Counted from the first letter of the stretch, positions 47,946 through 57,560 are shown. The stretch is 64,000 nt of DNA from Pseudomonas sp. PB101 (GCF_009764265.1 NZ_RWIR01000077.1:1-64000), one strand, 5' to 3'. Notes: generated by a model from the letters alone, not told the origin. Made by a program: numbers and translations.

Positions 47946-47966
47946 AAGCCTGGTTCTTCCAGGCTT
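47946..47966. other. Perfect hairpin in the eno-ftsB gap
   Basis: AAGCCTGG-TTCTT-CCAGGCTT, 8 bp, no following T-run. The 170-base gap has no other clear feature. Confidence 0.45.
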
Positions 47967-48028
47967 CGTGCTATCAGAAGCTTCACGTTTGGCATGGCTG
48001 TCTTTTTTCACTGGATACCTGATATTCG

Positions 48029-48307
48029 ATGCGCAGTCCCAATTGGTTGTTCCTCATCCTGCTTTTGTTGCTGGCTGGCCTGCAGTACCGCCTGTGGGTG
48101 GGAAATGGCAGCTTGGCGCAAGTGGCCGAGTTGACTCAGCAGATTGCGGATCAGCAGGCTGAGAACCAGGCCTTGCTGGAACGTAATCGGGTGATGGACG
48201 CCGAAGTCAGTGAGTTGAAAAAGGGCATGGAGACCGTTGAAGAACGGGCTCGCCATGAGTTGGGCATGGTCAAGGACGGTGAAACCCTTTACCAGTTGGC
48301 CCAATGA
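48029..48307 (+). CDS. ftsB: Cell division protein FtsB
   Basis: A 92-residue bitopic inner-membrane protein: one N-terminal helix (residues 4-21, NWLFLILLLLLAGLQYRLWV) then a periplasmic coiled coil (about 28-70, LTQQIADQQAENQALLERN). It bridges FtsL and FtsQ in the divisome. It overlaps ispD by four bases and follows eno, the usual gamma-proteobacterial eno-ftsB-ispD order. Confidence 0.95.
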   Translation: MRSPNWLFLILLLLLAGLQYRLWVGNGSLAQVAELTQQIADQQAENQALLERNRVMDAEVSELKKGMETVEERARHELGMVKDGETLYQLAQ

Positions 48308-49011
48308 TTAATTCGTTGCCGGCCTTCTGGGCCGTGATTCCTGCCGCGGGCGTCGGTGCCCGTATGGCCGCGGACCGTCCCAAGCAATACTTGCAACTGG
48401 GCGGGCGCACTATTCTCGAACACAGCCTCGGCTGTTTCCTCGATCATCCTGCTCTGAAAGGCCTGGTGGTCAGTGTCGCTGTCGACGATCCTTATTGGCC
48501 AAACCTGGCGTGTGCCAGTGACCCGCGCATTGCCCGGGTCGAGGGCGGTTCCGAACGTTCAGGGTCGGTGCTCAATGCCTTGCTGCACCTGCATGCGCAG
48601 GGCGCTGATGATGAGGATTGGGTACTGGTTCACGATGCCGCACGGCCGAATCTGGCCCGTGATGATCTCGATAAATTGTTGGGCGAACTGGCGGATGATC
48701 CGGTCGGTGGTTTGTTGGCGGTTCCGGCACGGGATACGCTCAAACGGGTCGACAAACACGGTCGTGTGGTCGAAACCGTGGATCGCAGCGTGATCTGGCA
48801 GGCCTACACGCCGCAGATGTTTCGTCTCGGGGCGTTGCATCGGGCTTTGGCGGACAGCCTGGTGGCGGATGCACTGGTGACCGATGAAGCCTCGGCCATG
48901 GAATGGGCCGGTTTGGCACCACGCCTGATCGAAGGGCGCTCCGATAACCTCAAGGTTACGCGTCCTGAAGACCTTGAATGGTTGCGCCAGCGTTGGGCCA
49001 ATCGTCGCTAA
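48304..49011 (+). CDS. ispD: MEP cytidylyltransferase IspD
   Basis: A 235-residue Rossmann-like nucleotidyltransferase that makes CDP-methylerythritol from MEP and CTP. The CTP-binding motif is PAAGVGARMAADRPKQYLQL near residues 13-32, and VHDAARPNL is the second landmark. Its stop codon overlaps the stop of the convergent LysR gene. ispF is 3 kb further on instead of adjacent as in many enterobacteria. Confidence 0.96.
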   Translation: MINSLPAFWAVIPAAGVGARMAADRPKQYLQLGGRTILEHSLGCFLDHPALKGLVVSVAVDDPYWPNLACASDPRIARVEGGSERSGSVLNALLHLHAQGADDEDWVLVHDAARPNLARDDLDKLLGELADDPVGGLLAVPARDTLKRVDKHGRVVETVDRSVIWQAYTPQMFRLGALHRALADSLVADALVTDEASAMEWAGLAPRLIEGRSDNLKVTRPEDLEWLRQRWANRR

Positions 49012-49904
49012 TTGGCGTACTCGGGCCGCTCGGCCAACCCCTCCTTCAAAAAATCCACCAACTTGCGCACCTTCGGCGACAAATGCCGCTGTTGCGGATA
49101 CAGCGCCCAAACCGCTGTATTCGGCGGTTGATGAGGTTCCAACAACGAAATCAACGCGCCGCTTTTCAAGTGCTCCAACACGTAATAGTCCGGCAACTGA
49201 CACAGTCCTACGCCTTGCAGCGCGGCATCCAGAACCGCTTGCCCACTGTTGCAACGCCAGTTTCCCTGCACCCTTTGCGAAAATTCCCGCCCGTTCTGCT
49301 CCAGTTGCCAAAGGTCCGAACTGCCGATGAGGCAGTTGTGGCGGCTCAGCTCCGACAGGCTGTGCGGGCGGCCGTAGCGTTCAAGGTAGGAGGGTGATGC
49401 GCAGAGAAACATTCGCCTCGGCGCGAGGCGGGTGGCAACAAGTCGTGAGTCCTGCAAACGCCCGAGGCGGATCGCCAGATCGAGGCCTTCATGGACCAGG
49501 TCGAGTTGCCGGTTGGTCAGTTCGATATCAATGCGCAGTTGCGGATACAACCCCATGAACCGCGTCACCAGCGGCACGATGAAGCGTTCGCCATAAGCCA
49601 CGGCGCAGGTCATGCGCAGCATGCCTTTGGGTTCGCTGGTCAAGTCGCCCACTGCGCGCAATGCCTCTTCGCGTCCGTCCTGCAGGCGCTGGCAGTGTTG
49701 CAGAAAGGTTTGCCCGGCTTCAGTCAGTGTGACGCGCCGGGTACTGCGATAGAGCAGGCGAGTCTGCAAACGCTCTTCCAGGCGTACGATTTGTCGACTG
49801 ACGTGTGAGGAAGAAACCCCCAGGCGTTCCGCCGCCGCAGTGAACTGACTGCATTCGGCAACGGCGACAAACTCGTCGATCCCTTCCCAGCGATTTTCGG
49901 ACAT
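49008..49904 (-). CDS. LysR-family regulator next to frmA (GfnR-like)
   Basis: A 298-residue LysR-type regulator: an N-terminal winged helix-turn-helix (about 5-64, ECSQFTAAAERLGVSSSHVS) and a substrate-binding effector domain (about 90-295). It is divergent from frmA with a 107-base gap containing the inverted repeat AATAAT-N17-ATTATT (49926-49931 and 49949-49954), a plausible operator. P. aeruginosa has a LysR activator (GfnR) of glutathione-dependent formaldehyde detoxification in this position, and equivalence is inferred from context. ATG 49904 is preferred over TTG 49907. Confidence 0.85.
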   Translation of the reverse strand: MSENRWEGIDEFVAVAECSQFTAAAERLGVSSSHVSRQIVRLEERLQTRLLYRSTRRVTLTEAGQTFLQHCQRLQDGREEALRAVGDLTSEPKGMLRMTCAVAYGERFIVPLVTRFMGLYPQLRIDIELTNRQLDLVHEGLDLAIRLGRLQDSRLVATRLAPRRMFLCASPSYLERYGRPHSLSELSRHNCLIGSSDLWQLEQNGREFSQRVQGNWRCNSGQAVLDAALQGVGLCQLPDYYVLEHLKSGALISLLEPHQPPNTAVWALYPQQRHLSPKVRKLVDFLKEGLAERPEYAN

Positions 49905-50011
49905 CAATGATTATCCCTGTGCGGCAATAATATTTTGCATTTGCATCGATTATTCATCGTTGAGCCATGTATTACACTCCCTGTCTCGTTTTTATTCACT
50001 GGAGACTCACC

Positions 50012-51124
50012 ATGATCAAGTCGCGCGCCGCCGTTGCCTTCGAGGCCAAGAAGCCCCTCGAAATCGTTGAAGTGGATGTCGCCATGCCCAAGGCTGGCGA
50101 AGTCTTGCTGCGTGTGGTGGCCTCCGGTGTCTGCCATACCGATGCCTACACCTTGTCCGGCGCCGACCCGGAAGGCATCTTCCCGTCGATCCTCGGCCAT
50201 GAAGGTGGTGCGATTGTCGAGGCCATCGGCGAAGGCGTGACCTCTGTTGCGGTCGGCGACCATGTGATCCCGCTGTACACCCCGGAATGCCGCCAGTGCA
50301 AATTCTGCCTGTCGGGCAAAACCAACCTCTGTCAGGCGATTCGCGCAACCCAGGGCAAAGGCTTGATGCCCGACGGTACTTCGCGTTTTTCCTACAAGGG
50401 CGAAACGATTTTCCACTACATGGGTACTTCGACCTTCTCCGAGTACACCGTGCTTCCGGAAATCTCCGTGGCCAAAATTGCCAAGGAAGCGCCGCTGGAA
50501 AAAGTCTGCCTGCTGGGCTGCGGCGTCACTACCGGGATCGGTGCAGTGCTCAACACCGCCAAGGTGAAACCGGGTGATACCGTGGCCATTTTCGGCCTAG
50601 GCGGCATCGGTCTGTCGGCAGTGATTGGTGCCGTGAAAGCCAAGGCAGCGCGCATCATCGCCATCGACATCAACCCGGCCAAATTCGAGATCGCCAAGCA
50701 GTTGGGTGCAACCGATTGCGTCAACCCGAAAGACTTCGATCGTCCGATTCAGGAAGTCATCGTCGACATGACTGACGGCGGTGTCGATTTTTCCTTCGAG
50801 TGCATTGGCAACGTGCAATTGATGCGTGCGGCGCTGGAGTGCTGCCACAAAGGCTGGGGCGAGTCGGTCATCATCGGTGTTGCCGGTGCTGGTCAGGAAA
50901 TCGCCACCCGCCCGTTCCAGTTGGTCACCGGCCGCGTCTGGCGCGGTTCGGCGTTTGGCGGCGTGCGCGGCCGTACCGAGCTGCCGAGCTATGTGGAAAT
51001 GGCCGAGACCGGCGAGATTCCGCTGGATACCTTCATCACCCACACCATGGGCCTGGAAGATATCAACAAGGCGTTTGACCTGATGCATGAAGGAAAAAGC
51101 ATCCGTTCCGTCATCCATTTCTGA
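50012..51124 (+). CDS. frmA: S-(hydroxymethyl)glutathione dehydrogenase (class III ADH)
   Basis: A 370-residue zinc alcohol dehydrogenase that oxidises the glutathione-formaldehyde adduct to S-formylglutathione with NAD+. Catalytic zinc ligands are Cys41 and His63 (GVCHTD, GHEGG), and structural zinc uses Cys93, Cys96, Cys99 and Cys107 (ECRQCKFCLSGKTNLC). The NAD motif is FGLGGIGLSAVIG. GGAGACTC precedes the ATG at 50012. It is followed by fghA nine bases later. Confidence 0.96.
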   Translation: MIKSRAAVAFEAKKPLEIVEVDVAMPKAGEVLLRVVASGVCHTDAYTLSGADPEGIFPSILGHEGGAIVEAIGEGVTSVAVGDHVIPLYTPECRQCKFCLSGKTNLCQAIRATQGKGLMPDGTSRFSYKGETIFHYMGTSTFSEYTVLPEISVAKIAKEAPLEKVCLLGCGVTTGIGAVLNTAKVKPGDTVAIFGLGGIGLSAVIGAVKAKAARIIAIDINPAKFEIAKQLGATDCVNPKDFDRPIQEVIVDMTDGGVDFSFECIGNVQLMRAALECCHKGWGESVIIGVAGAGQEIATRPFQLVTGRVWRGSAFGGVRGRTELPSYVEMAETGEIPLDTFITHTMGLEDINKAFDLMHEGKSIRSVIHF

Positions 51125-51132
51125 GGTCTGTC

Positions 51133-51978
51133 ATGAGCCTGGAAAATATCTCCTGCCAGAAAAGCTTCGGCGGCTGGCACAAACGCTACCGCCATCGCTC
51201 GCAAGTGCTCGGCTGCGACATGGTGTTCGCCGTGTACCTGCCGCCACAGGCAGAGCAGGGCGGCAAGCTGCCGGTGTTGTACTGGCTGTCCGGCCTGACC
51301 TGCACCGACGAGAACTTCATGCAAAAGGCCGGCGCCATGCGCATGGCCGCCGAGTTGGGGCTGATCATCGTCGCCCCCGACACCAGCCCGCGCGGTGCCG
51401 ATGTGCCGGGCGATCCGGATGGCGCTTGGGACTTCGGCCTCGGTGCTGGCTTCTATCTGAATGCCACCCAGGAACCTTGGTCGCGCCACTATCGGATGCA
51501 TGACTATGTCGTGCAGGAATTGCCGACATTGGTCGAAGCCCATTTCCCTGCGTCGGACAAGCGCGGCATCAGCGGTCACTCCATGGGTGGTCACGGCGCG
51601 CTGGTCTGTGCCTTGCGCAATCCGGGGCGCTATCTGTCGGTGTCGGCGTTCTCGCCCATCAACAATCCGATGGATTGCCCGTGGGGACAGAAAGCGTTCT
51701 CCCGCTATCTGGGGGAGGACCGTTCGAAATGGCGTGAATGGGACGCCTGTGCGTTGATTGCCGAGGCCGAAGAAAAGCTGCCGCTGCTGGTCGACCAGGG
51801 TGATCGCGACGATTTCCTTGCCACCCAGCTCAAGCCGCAAGCCTTGCAACAGGCGGCCAAGCTGGCCGGTCACCCGCTGACGTTGCGCCTGCAACCCGGC
51901 TACGACCACAGCTATTTCTTCATCGCGAGCTTCATCGAAGATCACTTGCGGCATCACGCGCATGCTCTGGTTGGCTAA
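51133..51978 (+). CDS. fghA: S-formylglutathione hydrolase
   Basis: A 281-residue alpha/beta-hydrolase of the esterase D family that releases formate and glutathione, completing formaldehyde detoxification. Nucleophile Ser150 is in ISGHSMGGHGAL, and PGYDHSYFFIASFIEDHL carries the catalytic His. It is operonic with frmA. Confidence 0.96.
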   Translation: MSLENISCQKSFGGWHKRYRHRSQVLGCDMVFAVYLPPQAEQGGKLPVLYWLSGLTCTDENFMQKAGAMRMAAELGLIIVAPDTSPRGADVPGDPDGAWDFGLGAGFYLNATQEPWSRHYRMHDYVVQELPTLVEAHFPASDKRGISGHSMGGHGALVCALRNPGRYLSVSAFSPINNPMDCPWGQKAFSRYLGEDRSKWREWDACALIAEAEEKLPLLVDQGDRDDFLATQLKPQALQQAAKLAGHPLTLRLQPGYDHSYFFIASFIEDHLRHHAHALVG

Positions 51979-51984
51979 TGCAGG

Positions 51985-52021
51985 TAGAATCACGCCCTGA
52001 CAAAATTCGGGGCGTTTTTTT
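51985..52021 (+). terminator. Terminator-like hairpin abutting the ispF start codon
   Basis: ACGCCCTG (51992-51999) pairs with CGGGGCGT (52008-52015), followed by seven T's ending at 52021, one base before the ispF ATG. The only purine-rich ribosome-site candidate for ispF (GGGGCG, 52009-52014) is in the stem. A -10-like TAGAAT at 51985-51990 could start a transcript within the stem. Confidence 0.65.
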
Positions 52022-52495
52022 ATGCGTATTGGCCACGGCTATGATGTGCACCGTTTCGCTGAAGGCGATTTCATCACTCTGGGCGGCGTGCGTATTGCAC
52101 ACGGCTTCGGGTTGCTCGCGCATTCCGACGGTGACGTCCTGCTGCACGCCTTGAGCGATGCCTTGCTCGGCGCCGCTGCGCTCGGCGACATCGGCAAGCA
52201 CTTCCCGGATACCGACCCGCAATTCAAGGGCGCCGACAGCCGTGTGCTGTTGCGTCACGTCGTCGCACTGGTCCATGCCAAAGGCTGGAAAGTCGGCAAC
52301 GTCGATAACACCATCGTTGCCCAGGCGCCGAAAATGGCCCCGCATATCGAATCGATGCGCGCGCTGATTGCCGCGGATCTTCAAGTAGAGTTGGATCAAG
52401 TGAACGTGAAAGCTACCACCACCGAAAAGCTCGGCTTTGTCGGTCGCGAAGAAGGCATTGCCGTGCACTCCGTTGCCTTGTTGCTGCGCGCATGA
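52022..52495 (+). CDS. ispF: MEcPP synthase IspF
   Basis: A 157-residue trimeric MEP-pathway enzyme that cyclises CDP-ME 2-phosphate. Zinc ligands are Asp8 and His10 (GYDVHRF) and His42 (LLHALSDALLG). The C-terminal motif is KATTTEKLGFVGREEGI. It overlaps truD by four bases. Confidence 0.97.
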   Translation: MRIGHGYDVHRFAEGDFITLGGVRIAHGFGLLAHSDGDVLLHALSDALLGAAALGDIGKHFPDTDPQFKGADSRVLLRHVVALVHAKGWKVGNVDNTIVAQAPKMAPHIESMRALIAADLQVELDQVNVKATTTEKLGFVGREEGIAVHSVALLLRA

Positions 52496-53550
52496 ACGAA
52501 CTGCAATTGCTCGGCCCGCGGGCTTACGGTGAGACCCTCGGCACGGCGGTACTGAAAGCCATCGCGGAAGACTTCCAGGTCGACGAAGTCCTCGACATTC
52601 CCCTTAGCGGCGACGGCGAACACCTGTGGATCTGGGTGGAAAAGCGCGGCCTGAATACTGAGGAGGCGGCTCGGCGGATTGCCAAGGCGGCGGGTGTACC
52701 ATTGCGCACCGTCAGCTATGCCGGGCTCAAGGACCGTCAGGCCCTGACGCGTCAGTGGTTCAGCGTGCAATTGCCGGGCAAGGCTGATCCGGATCTGTCG
52801 GCGGCAGAAAACGACACGCTTAAAATCCTCAAGACCAGCCGGCACAAACGCAAGCTGCAACGCGGGGCGCACTCGGCCAACGGTTTCACGTTGCGCCTGA
52901 CGCAATTCGCCGGCAACAAGGCCGCGCTTGAAGAGCGTCTGCAACTGATCGCCAAACAGGGCATCCCCAATTATTTTGGTGCCCAGCGTTTCGGCCATGA
53001 CGGCGGCAACGTCGTCGACGCCCGTGCCTGGGCTGCGCGCAAGGCGTTGCCGGAGCAGCGCAATGTGCGCTCGCGGCTGCTCTCCACGGCGCGCAGTTTT
53101 CTGTTCAATCAGGTGCTGGCCGCACGTGTCGCCGATGGCACCTGGCAGCGTGCCCAGGTGGGCGATCTGCTGGCATTCACCGACAGCCGCAGCTTTTTCC
53201 CGGCAGGCGAAGCCGAGTGCAGTGACCCGCGCCTGGCGATTCTCGATCTGCACCCGACCGGTCCCCAGTGGGGCGAAGGTGACTCGCCGGCCACGGGGGT
53301 TGTCCATGAACTGGAGCAGGCGATTGCTGCACGCGAAGCGGACCTTCGCGATTGGTTGATCAGCGCCGGAATGAGCCACGAACGTCGCATCCTGCGGCTG
53401 CCCATTGGCGGGTTGACGTGGCATTATCCCTCGCTGGACATTCTGCAACTGGAATTCGTCCTGCCGGCCGGATGCTTCGCCACCGTATTGGTGCGTGAGC
53501 TTGTTGATCTGGTGCCGGTGGGGCAGACGGACAGCCCATGCGTATTCTGA
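52492..53550 (+). CDS. truD: tRNA pseudouridine(13) synthase TruD
   Basis: A 352-residue pseudouridine synthase acting on U13 of tRNA-Glu. Catalytic Asp81 is in SYAGLKDRQALTRQWF, and the inserted TRUD domain lies in the middle (about 155-300). It overlaps ispF (ATGA) and surE (13 bases), so ispF-truD-surE-pcm are co-translated. Confidence 0.96.
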   Translation: MNELQLLGPRAYGETLGTAVLKAIAEDFQVDEVLDIPLSGDGEHLWIWVEKRGLNTEEAARRIAKAAGVPLRTVSYAGLKDRQALTRQWFSVQLPGKADPDLSAAENDTLKILKTSRHKRKLQRGAHSANGFTLRLTQFAGNKAALEERLQLIAKQGIPNYFGAQRFGHDGGNVVDARAWAARKALPEQRNVRSRLLSTARSFLFNQVLAARVADGTWQRAQVGDLLAFTDSRSFFPAGEAECSDPRLAILDLHPTGPQWGEGDSPATGVVHELEQAIAAREADLRDWLISAGMSHERRILRLPIGGLTWHYPSLDILQLEFVLPAGCFATVLVRELVDLVPVGQTDSPCVF

Positions 53551-54287
53551 TTTCTAACGACGATGGGGTAACCGCACCCGGACTCGCCGCGCTTTATGCT
53601 GCGCTGGCGGATTACACCGAGTGCGTGGTTATCGCCCCGGACCAGGACAAAAGCGGCGCCAGCAGTTCGCTGACGCTCGACCGTCCGTTGCACCCGCAAA
53701 CCCTGGCCAACGGCTTTATCAGCCTCAACGGCACACCCACCGATTGTGTGCACCTGGGCCTCAACGGCCTGCTGGAGCGCGAAGCGGACATGGTGGTTTC
53801 CGGTATCAACCTGGGTGCGAACCTGGGGGACGATGTGCTGTATTCCGGTACGGTGGCGGCGGCCCTCGAGGGGCGTTTCCTGAAACACCCTTCATTTGCC
53901 TTTTCGCTGGTCTCACGCCAGGTAGATAACCTTCCCACGGCGGCCCATTTCGCGCGCAAACTGGTCGAAGCCCATGCTGACCTGGATCTGCCACCGCGCA
54001 CGGTACTGAACGTGAACATTCCCAATTTGCCGCTGGAGCGAATCCGCGGTATCCAGCTGACTCGCCTGGGCCATCGCGCCCGAGCCGCGGCACCGATGAA
54101 GGTGGTGGATCCGCGGGGCAAGTCCGGTTACTGGATCGCCGCTGCCGGGGATGCCGAAGACGGCGGCCCGGGTACCGATTTCCATGCGGTGATGCAGGGT
54201 TATGTTTCGATCACGCCGCTGCAGCTGGATCGCACGTTCAATGATGCCTTTAGAAGTCTGGACGGCTGGCTGGAGGGACTGCGCTGA
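53538..54287 (+). CDS. surE: 5'/3'-nucleotidase SurE
   Basis: A 249-residue metal-dependent phosphatase for nucleoside monophosphates and short polyphosphates. The metal site is SNDDGVTAPG (Asp8, Asp9), with SGINLGANLGDDVLYSGTV downstream. The start lies within the end of truD. Its stop overlaps the pcm start by one base. Confidence 0.96.
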   Translation: MRILISNDDGVTAPGLAALYAALADYTECVVIAPDQDKSGASSSLTLDRPLHPQTLANGFISLNGTPTDCVHLGLNGLLEREADMVVSGINLGANLGDDVLYSGTVAAALEGRFLKHPSFAFSLVSRQVDNLPTAAHFARKLVEAHADLDLPPRTVLNVNIPNLPLERIRGIQLTRLGHRARAAAPMKVVDPRGKSGYWIAAAGDAEDGGPGTDFHAVMQGYVSITPLQLDRTFNDAFRSLDGWLEGLR

Positions 54288-54964
54288 TGGGTCGCGAACA
54301 AGACGATATGCTGCGTCGCGGCATCGGCATGACCTCCCAGCGAACCCGGGAGCGGCTCATCCAGCGCCTGTACGAAGAGGGTATCTCCAACGCCAGGGTG
54401 CTGGAGGTCATTCGCCGGACCCCGCGCCACCTGTTCGTCGACGAAGCGCTGGCGCATCGTGCCTATGAAGACACTGCGCTGCCGATCGGCAACAACCAGA
54501 CCATCTCCCAGCCTTATATGGTGGCGCGCATGAGCGAGCTGCTGCTGGAGGCAGGTCCCCTCGACAAGGTGCTGGAGATTGGCACCGGGTCGGGTTATCA
54601 GACGGCGGTGCTGTCGCAACTGGTCGAGCGTGTGTTCTCGGTCGAGCGCATCAAGGTCCTGCAGGATCGGGCAAAGGAACGCCTGGTCGAACTGAACCTG
54701 CGCAACGTGGTGTTCCGCTGGGGCGATGGTTGGGAAGGCTGGCCGGCCCTGGCGCCGTATAACGGGATTATCGTCACCGCGGTAGCGACCGATGTGCCTC
54801 AGGCATTGCTTGACCAGTTGGCACCGGGAGGGCGAATGGTGATCCCGGTCGGGTCTGGCGAAGTGCAGCAATTGATGCTGATCATCCGCGAGGAGCAGGG
54901 CTTTTCCAGGCATGTTCTGGGGGCTGTACGTTTCGTGCCATTGCTCAATGGGCCACTGGCCTGA
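54287..54964 (+). CDS. pcm: Protein-L-isoaspartate O-methyltransferase
   Basis: A 225-residue SAM methyltransferase that starts repair of isoaspartyl residues. The SAM loop is LEIGTGSGYQTAVL (96-109), and GNNQTISQPYM is the substrate-side motif. An internal ATG at 54329 (MTSQRTRERL) gives the 211-residue length usual for the family and is a possible true start. surE-pcm-nlpD-rpoS order is conserved in gamma-proteobacteria. Confidence 0.96.
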   Translation: MGREQDDMLRRGIGMTSQRTRERLIQRLYEEGISNARVLEVIRRTPRHLFVDEALAHRAYEDTALPIGNNQTISQPYMVARMSELLLEAGPLDKVLEIGTGSGYQTAVLSQLVERVFSVERIKVLQDRAKERLVELNLRNVVFRWGDGWEGWPALAPYNGIIVTAVATDVPQALLDQLAPGGRMVIPVGSGEVQQLMLIIREEQGFSRHVLGAVRFVPLLNGPLA

Positions 54965-55175
54965 GCATTTGTTTCGGCACGCTGAATTCTCTTCGATTGC
55001 CTTTGTCTTACAGCGGCATCGTTCAGTTAAACGGAGTTTATCGTCAGGCAGCAAACGTGTGCGCGACAGCGATTCGCCACATTAAAGGTAAAGCGTGCAC
55101 GGCCCGTTATACTTGCGACAGTTCATGCCGGACTCCGGTATTTCATATTTTCAGCCACCACAGAGGGAGCGGCGG

Positions 55176-56033
55176 GTGAGTCTCACAGTCATTGCGCAGC
55201 GTATGAGTAAAACGAGCTTTCAGCGCCTGGTGACTGGCCTTGTCTTGAGCACATTGCTGGTCGGTTGTTCCAGCAACAAATCCAGTGATGTCCGTGTCGT
55301 GGATCGCAACAATGCCGCGCCTCAGCGCCCGGCCGTGACCACGGGGCAATACGTGGTGCGTCCCAAGGACACCCTGTTCTCCATCGCTTTCCGTTACGGC
55401 TGGGACTACAAAGCCCTCGCGGCGCGCAACAACATTCCTGCGCCCTACACCATCCATCCGGGTCAGACGATTCGCTTTGATGGTCGCACCGATTCAACGT
55501 CGACCGCGGTGGCCGGTACGTCCGGTTCAACACCTTCGTCGTCGAGTAAAACCACGGTCATCCGTCGTTCGGCAAACGGTACGACCACCAGTACGACGAC
55601 GGTTGTACCGTCCGTCGCGAGCAAGCCTGCACCCGCTCCCTTGCCCCCGCCCGGGCCAGCCCCGACCGGCTGGGGATGGCCATCTAATGGCATTCTGATT
55701 GGAAAATTCTCTTCAAACGGTAGTTTGAATAAAGGAATTGATATCGCCGGAGATTTGGGACAGCCTGTTTTAGCTGCGTCTGATGGGACGGTGGTATACG
55801 CCGGGAGTGGCTTAAGGGGCTACGGCGAATTAGTGATCATCAAACACAGTGAAACCTACGTCAGTGCCTACGGACATAACCGCAGGCTGTTGGTTCGGGA
55901 GGGGCAGCAGGTCAAGGTCGGACAGACAATTGCCGAAATGGGGTCAACGGGTACAGACCGGGTGAAACTGCATTTTGAGATTCGCCGCCAAGGTAAACCT
56001 GTAGATCCGCTGCAATTCCTGCCACGTCGTTGA
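55176..56033 (+). CDS. nlpD: NlpD-like lipoprotein (LysM + degenerate LytM)
   Basis: A 285-residue lipoprotein starting at GTG 55176 (GAGGGAG upstream; VSLTVIAQRM). The lipobox is LLVGC (Cys31). A LysM peptidoglycan-binding domain spans about 58-101, followed by a Ser/Thr/Pro linker and an M23/LytM domain (172-283). The zinc His of the first LytM motif is missing (NKGIDIAGD) and the HxH motif reads KLHFEI, so it is catalytically dead. Such proteins activate amidases during cell separation. The 211-base gap after pcm (54965-55175) shows no gene. In Pseudomonas the main rpoS promoter lies within nlpD. Confidence 0.93.
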   Translation: MSLTVIAQRMSKTSFQRLVTGLVLSTLLVGCSSNKSSDVRVVDRNNAAPQRPAVTTGQYVVRPKDTLFSIAFRYGWDYKALAARNNIPAPYTIHPGQTIRFDGRTDSTSTAVAGTSGSTPSSSSKTTVIRRSANGTTTSTTTVVPSVASKPAPAPLPPPGPAPTGWGWPSNGILIGKFSSNGSLNKGIDIAGDLGQPVLAASDGTVVYAGSGLRGYGELVIIKHSETYVSAYGHNRRLLVREGQQVKVGQTIAEMGSTGTDRVKLHFEIRRQGKPVDPLQFLPRR

Positions 56034-56042
56034 TTGCTTACC

Positions 56043-56072
56043 AGCCTGTTCCTCGCGTAGAGGGGACAGGCT
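56043..56072 (+). promoter_or_regulatory. Hairpin in the nlpD-rpoS intergenic leader
   Basis: AGCCTGTTCCTC pairs, with one bulge, to GAGGGGACAGGCT around GCGTA. There is no T-run, so it probably folds in the rpoS mRNA leader. The rpoS ribosome site AAAGGA lies 60 bases downstream. Confidence 0.5.
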
Positions 56073-56137
56073 CCAGCGTTGCCAGGGAGAAAGGCGCCGC
56101 TTGAGCTTGAGGTCGAACTCACCAAAGGACTATAACA

Positions 56138-57145
<1,008 letters not shown>

Positions 57146-57169
57146 GGCGCTCACTGCGATGGCTTGAAA

Positions 57170-57196
57170 AACCCCGAATGGCTCGGGGTTTTTTTT
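57170..57196 (+). terminator. Terminator of rpoS
   Basis: AACCCCGA-ATGGC-TCGGGGTT followed by six more T's. Confidence 0.9.
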
Positions 57197-57240
57197 GCCT
57201 GGGCAAAAGACCGGATCTCCACGGGATTTTGGTTTTGTGT

Positions 57241-57258
57241 TGTAAGCCCAGGCTTACA
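57241..57258 (+). promoter_or_regulatory. GacA upstream activating sequence of rsmZ
   Basis: A perfect 18-bp palindrome TGTAAG-CCCAGG-CTTACA matching the GacA box consensus TGTAAG-N6-CTTACA. It lies about 190 bases upstream of the rsmZ start, the distance reported for rsmZ genes of fluorescent pseudomonads. An AT-rich tract (57329-57358) lies between them and could be bent by IHF. Confidence 0.9.
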
Positions 57259-57416
57259 CTTGCGTAAGTGTTCGCTATTTTTACACCCTGGCAATCGTCC
57301 ATGCGTAGCGCCGATAATCGCTATCCATATGATTTATATTGATATTTTTTATTATGAATGGCGTGTGACAGCCAGACAGCACACCGGGGGGCGATTGATC
57401 CTGAAGGGGAAAGCTC

Positions 57417-57422
57417 TAGTAT
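57417..57422 (+). promoter_or_regulatory. -10 element of rsmZ
   Basis: TAGTAT, 8 bases before the predicted RNA start; no good -35, as expected for a GacA-dependent promoter. Confidence 0.6.
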
Positions 57423-57429
57423 GGCGCTT

Positions 57430-57560
57430 GTGTCGACGGACAGACACGTCCTTCAAGGATGAAGGAAATGGACATCGCAGGACGCGATTCATCAGGACGA
57501 TGAAAAGGAACACAGGGAATAAGGAAAAAATGTGGGCGGGTCAAACCGCCCCTTTTTTTT
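57430..57560 (+). ncRNA. rsmZ: Small regulatory RNA RsmZ
   Basis: An approximately 130-nt RNA beginning TGTCGACGGACAGACAC and ending in terminator GGGCGG-GTCAAA-CCGCCC plus eight T's. It contains nine GGA motifs (starting at 57438, 57457, 57464, 57470, 57480, 57495, 57507, 57516, 57523), several in hairpin loops, the binding sites that titrate the translational repressor RsmA/CsrA. Position between rpoS and fdxA, the upstream GacA box and the 5' sequence all match RsmZ of P. fluorescens. Expressed under GacS/GacA control. The exact 5' end is inferred from the -10. Confidence 0.93.
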
